A DNA stretch of 9,646 bases from Bacteroidales bacterium (GTDB lineage: Bacteria > Bacteroidota > Bacteroidia > Bacteroidales > Paludibacteraceae), in assembly GCA_900766775.1 (NCBI GenBank), contig CAAFXN010000271.1:1-9646 (forward strand), written 5' to 3'. Position 1 is the first letter of the stretch. Each line of letters begins with the position of its first letter. The position numbers and the translations under genes were made by a program. The notes under the pieces were generated by a model. That model worked only from the letters and a program-made list of their open reading frames with translations. It was not told the DNA's origin and did no database searches. This document shows positions 1 to 5,446 of this stretch, piece after piece.

Positions 1-18
1 ACGACGCTCTTCCGATCT
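1..18. other. Residual Illumina adapter sequence (assembly artefact)
   Basis: The first 18 bases, ACGACGCTCTTCCGATCT, are the 3' tail of the Illumina TruSeq universal (read 1) adapter. Genomic sequence begins at base 19. The join falls inside the thioredoxin reading frame exactly after the codons for WCGP, so the gene is cut by the artefact and not by biology. The left edge is therefore a contig end whose last read was not fully trimmed. Confidence 0.95.
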
Positions 19-111
19 GGGACCGCACCACGGTGCCCAAAAATCAACCACAAGGGGTTTGCCCTCTGCCAACAAATCTTTGATGTTGGAATCTGTAATT
101 TCTAATACCAT
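19..111 (-). CDS. trxA: Thioredoxin, 5' part only (31 codons, cut by the adapter)
   Basis: On the minus strand, an ATG at 109-111 opens a frame of 31 codons beginning MVLEITDSNIKDLLAEG and ending VVDFWAPWCGP at base 19. WAPWCGP is the thioredoxin active site, the first half of the WCGPC redox motif, preceded by the usual beta strand ending in DFWA. The second active-site cysteine and the remaining 70 or so residues lie beyond the contig end. Thioredoxin is a cytoplasmic disulfide reductase that supplies electrons to ribonucleotide reductase, methionine sulfoxide reductase and peroxiredoxins. It lies on the same strand as, and downstream of, clpC. No TAnnTTTG box is visible just upstream, so it may be co-transcribed with clpC or use a divergent promoter. 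Confidence 0.9.
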
Positions 112-144
112 AGTATGTTTAATTTTACAATTTGACAATTTACT

Positions 145-208
145 ATTTTATACCTCCATATAATTACCGTTAATTATTCATTAATTTTATGCCTCCATAT
201 AATTACCG
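145..208. repeat. Two direct repeats of 25 bp upstream of trxA
   Basis: Bases 145-169 and 184-208 match at 24 of 25 positions (ATTTTATACCTCC versus ATTTTATGCCTCC, then ATATAATTACCG in both), with a 39-bp period. Read on the minus strand, the direction of trxA, each copy carries ATATGGAGG followed by an A/T-rich stretch. They sit about 35 and 75 bp before the trxA start codon. Paired operator-like sites or a small local duplication are both possible. No function is assigned. Confidence 0.7.
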
Positions 209-219
209 CTAAAAGTTCA

Positions 220-259
220 TTAAAAGACCATGTTTTGATGGTTCTTTATATGGTTTTAA
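220..259 (-). terminator. Weak imperfect hairpin after clpC, possible terminator
   Basis: Bases 220-231 (TTAAAAGACCAT) and 250-259 (ATGGTTTTAA) form an imperfect inverted repeat about 20 bp beyond the clpC stop codon. In the minus-strand transcript the 3' arm contains a run of four U, but there is no GC-rich stem and no long U tract. It could slow or end clpC transcription, or do nothing, so read-through into trxA remains possible. Confidence 0.25.
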
Positions 260-278
260 TGGAGAAATCGATGAAGCA

Positions 279-2633
279 TTACTTATCCTTCTTGGTGCGG
301 CCTGGAGACCGCACCTCCTTGGGGACCTGCGTAGCCGATGATGTGAGGCGCTTGATGGTGATGCGCTTTTGGGTGGGGCGGGCAAGAAGGACGTCGGTCA
401 GTTGGTCTTCGACGTAGGTCTGTATTGCCCTCTTCACCGGTCTGGCACCGTTCTGCGGGTCGTAGGACTTCTCGATTAGTTCGTTGGTGGCTTCGGGGGT
501 GAGCACCAGTTGGTGTCCGGCTTTCTTCATGCGCTCTTGCAGCAGCGAGACCTCGATATTCACTATCTGCGCCAGTGCTTCGCGCGAGAGGGGGCGGAAC
601 GTGATGACATTGTCGATACGGTTCACAAACTCCGGCGGGAAAGTCTTCTGCAAGGCTTTGAGTAGCGTCTGGTTCGTGGTCTTCTCATCCAACTCATGCA
701 CTCCGAATCCGATGCCTGCGCCGAAGTCCTTCATCTGGCGTGTGCCCACGTTGGATGTGAGGATGATGATGGTGTTGCGGAAGTCCACGGTGCGCCCCTG
801 TCGGTCGGTGAGCCGCCCTTCGTCCAGCACCTGCAAGAGGATATTGAAGATGTCGGGGTGTGCTTTCTCTATCTCGTCGAAGAGCACGATGGAGTACGGT
901 TTGCGCAGCACCGCCTCGGTCAGTTTGCCGCCGTTCTCGTGCGCCACGTATCCCGGAGGAGCGCCCACCAGCAGCGAGACGGCATGTTTCTCCATATACT
1001 CCGACATGTCGAAACGGATGATGGCATCGCGGTTGCCGAACATCTCCTCCGCTAAGCATTGCGCCAGATAGGTCTTGCCCACGCCGGTAGGACCTAGGAA
1101 GAAGAAGGTGCCGATAGGTCTGTGGGGGTCGCGCAAGCCTAATCGCGAACGCTGAATAGCGCGGACGATGGTGTTCACTGCCTCGTCTTGCCCGATGACC
1201 CGTTTGCGCAGGATGGTATCCATCGTGCGGAGCCGCTCGTGTTCGGCTTTCTGCACCCGCTGTACCGGCACGCCGGACATCATCGAGACCACCGCCGCCA
1301 CATCGTCGGGGGTAATGGTATGTGCATCCGTTGCTTGCCCGCTCAATGCTAACTCGCGCGTGTGGGCTCTGGCACCTGCCTCGTCCATCACGTCGATGGC
1401 TTTGTCGGGGAAGGCGCGGTCGGTGAGGTAACGCTCCGCCAAGTCCACGGCGGCGCGCAGGCTCTCGTCGGGATAGGTAACGTGGTGGTAATCTGCATAA
1501 TGCTCGTTCAGTCGGCGCAGGATGGAGAGCGTCTCCTCCTTGGTCGTCGGACGGACGGACACTTTCTGGAAGCGGCGCTCCAGCGCACCGTCTTTCTCAA
1601 TAGACGTGCGGTATTCGTTGGTCGTGGTTGCCCCTATGCACTGCACTTCGCCGCGTGCGAGCGCGGGCTTCAGGATATTCGCCGCATCGAGCGAGCCCTG
1701 TGCATTGCCCGCGCCGATGATGGTGTGGATTTCGTCGATGAAGAGTATCACCTCGGGGTGCTTGCGCAGTTCGTCTATGACGGCTTTCATGCGCTCCTCA
1801 AACTGCCCGCGATAGGTAGTGCCCGCCACCATAGCGGCAATGTCGAGTGCCACTATGCGCTTGCCGTCCAGCACGCCTGCCTCGTTGCTCACTATCTTGA
1901 GCGCGATACCCTCCACGATAGCCGACTTGCCTACGCCGGGCTCGCCTATCAGGATGGGGTTGTTCTTCTTGCGGCGGCTGAGAATCTGCACCACGCGCTC
2001 TATCTCCACCTCGCGTCCCACGACGGGGTCTAACTTGCCCTGCTGCGCCTGTCGGGTTAGGTCGTGTCCGTACTTATCAAGCGCCGTCGTAGCACCTACG
2101 CGCTGCCCCTGTTGAGCAGTACGCGTGTTGTCAGACGGACGGCGGTTGTCGGCGTGTGCGTTCTGACCGTTGTTCGCCGCAGCGGCAGCAGGCGAAGAAG
2201 TGATAGCCTGCGGCTTGGCGTATAGTTCGAGCATGCGCTCGTAGGTGATATTCCACTCGGTGCCCAAGTAGAGCGACGCCTTGTTGGTGCGGTGGCGCAA
2301 GATGGCGAGCAGGAGGTGAACAGAGCCCACGGCGTCATCCTTATATTCGCGCGCGATACCCTCGGCGATGCGCATGATACTCTCCATCTGGCTGCTACGC
2401 TTGACGGGCTCTATCATAGCGACGGGTTCTTTGGGCATGAGCGGGTCGTTGATGTTTTGGAAAGCGGTGTCGGTATCCACGCCCGCCTGCACCAAGAGGT
2501 CGTATGCCACGCCCTCTTTCAGGCGCAGGATAGCCAGCAGCAGGTGCTCGGAGGTAACGAGCGTGCTCTGCGTGCGCTCGGCTTCGTCGCGAGCGAACAA
2601 CAAAATCTTATTTAATCGAACGGTTAACGGCAT
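279..2633 (-). CDS. clpC: ClpC-type AAA+ protease unfoldase lacking the middle (UVR) domain
   Basis: ATP-driven unfoldase that feeds protein substrates to the ClpP peptidase in the cytoplasm. Start chosen at the ATG at 2633 (784 aa); the frame extends six codons to a TTG at 2651, less likely. Order (ATG numbering): Clp N domain repeats at about 1-140; a low-complexity Ala/Asn/Gln linker at about 145-180; D1 with Walker A GEPGVGKS (230-237), Walker B LFIDE (297-301) and pore loop GTTYRG; D2 with Walker A GPTGVGKT (514-521), Walker B LFDE (584-587) and a ClpP-docking IGF loop (641-643). Sequences such as MSGVPVQR and KDFGAGIGFG resemble Bacteroidetes ClpC. Oddities: between DEAGARAH and ITPDDVAAVV there is only a ClpA-length linker where ClpC normally has a coiled middle domain of about 50 residues. 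The D2 pore segment reads SLLVGAPPGYVA where the family usually has SRLxGAPPGYVG. The C-terminal tail is encoded by a mobile-looking palindrome (293-321). Confidence 0.95.
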   Translation of the reverse strand: MPLTVRLNKILLFARDEAERTQSTLVTSEHLLLAILRLKEGVAYDLLVQAGVDTDTAFQNINDPLMPKEPVAMIEPVKRSSQMESIMRIAEGIAREYKDDAVGSVHLLLAILRHRTNKASLYLGTEWNITYERMLELYAKPQAITSSPAAAAANNGQNAHADNRRPSDNTRTAQQGQRVGATTALDKYGHDLTRQAQQGKLDPVVGREVEIERVVQILSRRKKNNPILIGEPGVGKSAIVEGIALKIVSNEAGVLDGKRIVALDIAAMVAGTTYRGQFEERMKAVIDELRKHPEVILFIDEIHTIIGAGNAQGSLDAANILKPALARGEVQCIGATTTNEYRTSIEKDGALERRFQKVSVRPTTKEETLSILRRLNEHYADYHHVTYPDESLRAAVDLAERYLTDRAFPDKAIDVMDEAGARAHTRELALSGQATDAHTITPDDVAAVVSMMSGVPVQRVQKAEHERLRTMDTILRKRVIGQDEAVNTIVRAIQRSRLGLRDPHRPIGTFFFLGPTGVGKTYLAQCLAEEMFGNRDAIIRFDMSEYMEKHAVSLLVGAPPGYVAHENGGKLTEAVLRKPYSIVLFDEIEKAHPDIFNILLQVLDEGRLTDRQGRTVDFRNTIIILTSNVGTRQMKDFGAGIGFGVHELDEKTTNQTLLKALQKTFPPEFVNRIDNVITFRPLSREALAQIVNIEVSLLQERMKKAGHQLVLTPEATNELIEKSYDPQNGARPVKRAIQTYVEDQLTDVLLARPTQKRITIKRLTSSATQVPKEVRSPGRTKKDK
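293..321. repeat. 29-bp palindromic repeat, copy A, inside the clpC 3' end
   Basis: These 29 bases are identical to bases 3829-3857 in recQ. The core is an inverted repeat, GGTGCGG (294-300), an 8-nt spacer, CCGCACC (309-315), followed by TCCTTG. In clpC (minus strand) it is read as KEVRSPGRTK, giving the last residues of the protein, which lie beyond the folded D2 domain. The same 29 bp in an unrelated gene, read on the opposite strand of the element, argues for a dispersed repeat and not for protein homology. Confidence 0.9.
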
Positions 2634-2686
2634 GTCGTCAGTCGGTTTCAAGTTTCGGGTTTCAGGTTTTTAAGCGAATTTGGGTG

Positions 2687-2718
2687 CAAAGGTACGACAT
2701 TTTTTTGATATATGCAAG
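2687..2718 (-). promoter_or_regulatory. clpC promoter (Bacteroidetes -33/-7)
   Basis: On the minus strand the -7 box TACCTTTG occupies 2694-2687 and a near-consensus -33 box CTTG occupies 2718-2715, separated by 20 nt. The spacer contains ATATCAAAAAAA, also found in the recQ promoter. Transcription should start about 5-8 nt past the -7 box, giving a leader of roughly 45 nt before the ATG at 2633. No heat-shock operator was recognised. Confidence 0.8.
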
Positions 2719-2739
2719 AGGCGGGTGATTTTTTATTCC

Positions 2740-2769
2740 TCCGTTCACTCCGAGCGCACTCCGAACGGA
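2740..2769. repeat. Inverted repeat in the clpC-recQ intergenic region
   Basis: TCCGTTC (2740-2746) and GAACGGA (2763-2769) are perfect inverted arms around a spacer that carries ACTCCGA-like direct repeats. It lies 20-50 bp upstream of the clpC -33 box, a position suited to a regulator site, but no known operator was recognised. Confidence 0.5.
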
Positions 2770-2810
2770 TTTCGAATCATGCGAAATTTGGACAATTTAT
2801 AAAGACCTTG

Positions 2811-2842
2811 TTTCGGTTCGGAAGAGACTCGGTTTCGGTTCG
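2811..2842. repeat. Pair of TTTCGGTTCG direct repeats, 22-bp period
   Basis: TTTCGGTTCG occurs at 2811-2820 and again at 2833-2842. The 22-bp spacing is about two helical turns and exactly twice the period of the tandem array that starts four bases later (2846-2900). Both may form one protein-binding region between the two divergent promoters. Confidence 0.6.
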
Positions 2843-2845
2843 CTT

Positions 2846-2900
2846 ATGTTACGGTAATGTTACGGTAATGTTACGGTAATGTTCCGATAATGATATGGTA
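2846..2900. repeat. Five-unit tandem repeat, 11-bp period
   Basis: Three perfect copies of ATGTTACGGTA (2846-2856, 2857-2867, 2868-2878) are followed by two decayed copies, ATGTTCCGATA (2879-2889) and ATGATATGGTA (2890-2900). The period is close to one DNA helical turn, so bound proteins would lie on one face. It is central in the 498-bp divergent gap between clpC and recQ. I see nothing gene-like in the rest of that gap (about 2900-3065). Confidence 0.85.
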
Positions 2901-3065
2901 CGATTCTGGCACTTTCTCGGGGGGATCTCGGAGCGGTCTTTATTGGAAAAACGGACAATTTCGACAGGGGTCAGTCAGGCGTCTGTCCGCCAGATTTCCC
3001 TGCTTGGTTTGCGGCTCGCATTCGCAGCATTTCGCGCCTCTTTTTCCCTATATTTTCGCAGAAAA

Positions 3066-3097
3066 TTTGTGTATATCAAAAAAAAGCAGTACCTTTG
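3066..3097 (+). promoter_or_regulatory. recQ promoter (Bacteroidetes -33/-7)
   Basis: TTTG at 3066-3069 and TACCTTTG at 3090-3097 are separated by 20 nt, with GTATATCAAAAAAAA between them. The predicted start site at about 3102-3105 leaves a leader of only about 30 nt before the recQ ATG. Confidence 0.85.
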
Positions 3098-3131
3098 TCC
3101 ACCTGTTTTGGTGAAGAATTGAGTCCGCCCC

Positions 3132-4904
3132 ATGTCCCCGCGCGAAGTGCTTCAAACATATTGGCATTACGATGATTTCCGCCCGTTGCAGGCGGAGATT
3201 ATCGATAGTGTGCTCGCGGGCAAAGACACCCTCGCGCTGATGCCTACGGGCGGGGGGAAGAGCCTGTGTTTTCAGGTGCCGACGATGGTCAAAAGCGGGC
3301 TGTGCTTGGTCGTTACGCCGCTGATTGCGCTGATGAAAGACCAAGTGGAGAACCTCAGGCAACGGGACATCCTCGCCGCCGCCATCTACACGGGCATGAG
3401 CCGCGACCAACAACGCGTGGCGCTGGACAACTGCCAGTTCGGTCCGTATCATTTCCTCTACGTATCGCCGGAGCGGCTGGAGAGCGAGGCGTTTCGCAAG
3501 CGGCTGGCGGAACTGCCGATATGTCTGATTGCCGTGGACGAGGCACATTGTATCTCGCAATGGGGCTACGACTTCCGCCCGTCGTATCTGCATATCGCCG
3601 ACATCCGCGAGAGCCTGCCCGAGGTGGCTGTGCTGGCGCTGACCGCCACCGCCACGCCCGCCGTGGCAGACGACATACAAGAGCGGCTGCATTTTCGGGA
3701 GAAGAACGTGCTGAAGAAGAGTTTTCGGAGGGAGAACTTGCAGTATGTGGTGAGGAATGTGGGAGGACCCTCTAAATCTCCCTTAAAGGGAGACTTGGCC
3801 GCGTCCTCGGTGGGCACTGTGAATCCTATGGTGCGGCCTGGAGACCGCACCTCCTTGACCGCGGGCGACGGGCGGGAGGAGAAGATAGCGCAGATAGTTC
3901 ATATCCTGAGCCGCGTGGCGGGGAGCGCGATAGTGTATGTGCGCAACCGAAAGCGGGCGCAGGAAGTGGCGGAGATACTCGTAGCGAACCGTATCTCGGC
4001 AGATTTCTATCATGCGGGGCTGTCGCCCAAAGAGCGTCATACGAAGCAGGAACAATGGAAGACAGGACAGACGCGGGTGATGGTATGCACCAACGCTTTC
4101 GGCATGGGTATCGACAAGCCCGACGTGCGGGTGGTGATTCACCACGATTTGCCCGACAGCCTCGAAGCCTATTATCAGGAGGCAGGGCGTGCAGGACGCG
4201 ACGGGAAGACCGCATATGCCGTGCTGCTCTATCATCCCGCAGACCGCGCGAAAGCGAAGAGGCGGGTGGCCGCGAACTATCCGCCCAAGGAGTATGTGGA
4301 GCGGGTGTATCACTGTACATGTGATTTCTATCAGGTGGGTCTCGGCAGCGGGCTAGACCACTCGTTTGCGCTACATATAGACGAACTCTGCCAGCGTATG
4401 CGCCTGCCTATTTTGCAGACTTATTCCGCGTTGCACCTACTCGACCAAGCGGGGTATATCCGCTTTGAGGAGGAGCACGAGACCCCGCCGCGGGTGCTCA
4501 TCAATGTCTCGGCGCAGACGCTGGGGCAATACACTCTGAGCCGCGAGCAAATACGCCTGCTGGACCAACTCATGCGGCAGTACAGCGGGATTTTCACTGA
4601 TTTTCAGTATATCGACGACACGGAGCACGAGTTGCTGGTGAGCCTTGCGCAACGGCATATCATCACCTATATCCCGCGCACCGTCGCCTGTACGTTCACG
4701 CTTGTCATCGAGCGGCAAGCGGATATTTATCTGCCGCCGCGCGTGTACGAAGAGCGGCAGGCGCAGTATGCAGAGCGGCTTCGGGCGATGGTGGAATACG
4801 CCGAACAGAGACAGTTCTGCCGCGAGCAACTGCTGTTGGGGTATTTCGGGGAGTTGTCTGCCCCACCCTGCGGGCACTGCGATGTGTGCAGAGGAAGGAG
4901 ATGA
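3132..4904 (+). CDS. recQ: RecQ-family ATP-dependent DNA helicase
   Basis: 3'-5' DNA helicase acting in recombination and stalled-fork repair. The 590-aa protein shows a Q-motif region (FRPLQAEII, 16-24), Walker A TGGGKS (39-44), DEAH box (136-139) followed by CISQWGYDFRPSY, motif III LTATAT (170-175), FGMGIDKPDVR (323-333) and motif VI QEAGRAGRDG (349-358). A winged-helix-like region follows at about 385-560, and zinc ligands C563, C580, C583 and C586 close the protein (FCREQLLLGYFGE, then CGHCDVC). The C-terminal zinc site after the winged-helix region is, as I recall, the Bacteroidetes arrangement, so no truncation is inferred; an HRDC domain is absent. Anomaly: residues about 211-248, in the linker between the two RecA-like lobes (after ENLQYVVRNV, before REEKIAQIV), come from two different palindromic repeats inserted in frame. 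The ATG at 3132 sits about 30 nt past the promoter. Confidence 0.95.
   Translation: MSPREVLQTYWHYDDFRPLQAEIIDSVLAGKDTLALMPTGGGKSLCFQVPTMVKSGLCLVVTPLIALMKDQVENLRQRDILAAAIYTGMSRDQQRVALDNCQFGPYHFLYVSPERLESEAFRKRLAELPICLIAVDEAHCISQWGYDFRPSYLHIADIRESLPEVAVLALTATATPAVADDIQERLHFREKNVLKKSFRRENLQYVVRNVGGPSKSPLKGDLAASSVGTVNPMVRPGDRTSLTAGDGREEKIAQIVHILSRVAGSAIVYVRNRKRAQEVAEILVANRISADFYHAGLSPKERHTKQEQWKTGQTRVMVCTNAFGMGIDKPDVRVVIHHDLPDSLEAYYQEAGRAGRDGKTAYAVLLYHPADRAKAKRRVAANYPPKEYVERVYHCTCDFYQVGLGSGLDHSFALHIDELCQRMRLPILQTYSALHLLDQAGYIRFEEEHETPPRVLINVSAQTLGQYTLSREQIRLLDQLMRQYSGIFTDFQYIDDTEHELLVSLAQRHIITYIPRTVACTFTLVIERQADIYLPPRVYEERQAQYAERLRAMVEYAEQRQFCREQLLLGYFGELSAPPCGHCDVCRGRR
3777..3793. repeat. SPLKG-type palindrome, copy in recQ
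   Basis: TCTCCCTTAAAGGGAGA is a perfect 8+8 palindrome around one A, with further pairing after one mismatch (AA with TT). Read in the recQ frame the region gives PSKSPLKGDL. The palindrome at 9541-9559 in the S41 gene gives PSDSPLKGEG. The shared core CTCCCTTAAAGGGAG-like sequence, and the absence of these residues from typical RecQ proteins, indicate an inserted repeat. Confidence 0.85.
3829..3857. repeat. 29-bp palindromic repeat, copy B, inside recQ
   Basis: Identical over 29 bp to 293-321 in clpC. The arms are GGTGCGG (3830-3836) and CCGCACC (3845-3851). In the recQ frame it reads MVRPGDRTSL. It follows the SPLKG-type palindrome by 35 bp, so the RecQ linker holds a compound insertion that keeps the reading frame open. 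Confidence 0.9.
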
Positions 4905-4910
4905 GGAAGC

Positions 4911-4987
4911 AGGAGCCAGGAGGCAGGAACCAGGAACCAGGAGCCAGGAGCCAGGAACCAAGAACCAGGAGCCAGGAGCCAGGAACC
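4911..4987. repeat. Heptanucleotide tandem repeat (11 units of AGGARCC)
   Basis: Eleven consecutive 7-bp units alternate mainly between AGGAGCC and AGGAACC, with one AGGAGGC and one AAGAACC. The array starts seven bases after the recQ stop codon and ends about 60 bp before the next promoter. Seven is not a multiple of three, so copy-number change shifts any frame reading through it; no gene reads through it here. It is purine-rich on the plus strand. Slippage variation between strains is likely. Confidence 0.95.
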
Positions 4988-5049
4988 AAGACTTCTTAGA
5001 TTCTCTCTGCCTGCCAACAAATTTTTACTGAATTTTTGGGTATTTTTTA

Positions 5050-5081
5050 TTTGCCTATATCAAATAAAAGCACTACCTTTG
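5050..5081 (+). promoter_or_regulatory. Promoter of glycosyltransferase cassette
   Basis: TTTG (5050-5053), 20-nt spacer, TACCTTTG (5074-5081). The spacer CTATATCAAATAAAAGCAC differs from the second cassette's promoter at only two positions, so promoter and leader were duplicated together. The start site is expected near 5086-5089, giving an untranslated leader of about 360 nt. Confidence 0.85.
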
Positions 5082-5328
5082 CAAACGGAATAAGATTCTG
5101 AAGTATCATCCTCTCATACGATGTTAAACTGTGAGTAGTCGCCACGGCGACTATACATATTGAATAAAAGGCGTTATTAACGCTTTGTTCTTGGCTGCTT
5201 TGAACGTGAGAAATTCGAAACCTAATGTCAAGACGAGGCAACTGAAACGTCTACAAAGTGTATTCATAGCATGTGCATACTATGCTTATTTGTATGGTAT
5301 GCGGAATGTATATGAATTACACGGCGTA

Positions 5329-5404
5329 GGTTGTGAGTTGCTCGTTCTACATTAGAAGGCAATTCTCACGGCCTAAGCAGCAGGACGAGTAAACAACTCG
5401 AACC
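5329..5404 (+). promoter_or_regulatory. Antiterminator helix of leader copy 1
   Basis: GGTT (5329-5332) and GAGTTG-CTCGT (5335-5345) can pair with ACGAG (5385-5389), CAACTC (5394-5399) and AACC (5401-5404), about 15 base pairs with small internal loops. The 3' strand is the same sequence that builds the terminator hairpin at 5380-5407, so the two structures exclude each other. Equivalent pairing with different bases exists in copy 2 (6949-7028). Confidence 0.65.
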
Positions 5405-5414
5405 TGCGCTTTTT
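5380..5414 (+). terminator. Intrinsic terminator inside leader copy 1
   Basis: Stem GCAGG (5380-5384) with CCTGC (5403-5407) and CGAGT (5386-5390) with ACTCG (5396-5400), loop AAACA, small internal loop, then GC and five T (5410-5414). It lies 33 nt before the glycosyltransferase start codon, so it would stop transcription before the gene unless the antiterminator forms. The GCAGG/CCTGC arms are conserved in copy 2. Confidence 0.75.
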
Positions 5415-5446
5415 ATTTGCGCATAGGTTCATAACTATACGCAAAT

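Larger units (their letters stand above)
5086..5446 (+). ncRNA. Structured leader RNA, copy 1 (attenuator-like, class not recognised)
   Basis: Long non-coding leader homologous to 6715-7055. Bases 5105-5175 are identical to 6734-6804. By eye: hairpin 5136-5142/5147-5153 (TAGTCGC, loop CACG); hairpin 5168-5175/5179-5186; stem AGACG 5231-5235 with CGTCT 5248-5252; a variable arm GTGTA-TTCATA (5258-5268) with TATGAA-T-TACAC (5311-5322); long-range helix 5205-5215 with hairpin loop 5361-5370; then an antiterminator/terminator choice at 5329-5414. A third hairpin unique to this copy, GAACCTGCGC (5400-5409) with GCGC-AT-AGGTTC (5419-5430), could form after read-through, close to the start codon. 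The only short frame in the conserved block is MLNCE-stop (5121-5138). Transcriptional attenuation is inferred; a stand-alone small RNA ending at the terminator is an alternative. Confidence 0.75.

Noticed and set aside
484..2673. Several plus-strand open frames opposite clpC, and minus-strand frames opposite recQ (for example 3048-3692)
   Set aside because: They are antisense shadows of GC-rich genes with strong family motifs. None has a promoter or recognisable domain.
4818..4904. RecQ zinc site at the extreme C terminus as a sign of truncation or rearrangement
   Set aside because: From memory of Bacteroidetes RecQ proteins of about 600 residues, this order (helicase, winged-helix-like region, terminal zinc ligands) is normal there.
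4911..4987. CRISPR-like array after recQ
   Set aside because: Units are contiguous 7-mers without spacers, so this is a simple tandem repeat.
5006..5030. Short match between the region after recQ and the trxA coding sequence (GCCAACAAAT)
   Set aside because: The shared core is only about 10 bp with mismatched flanks, which is within chance for this length.
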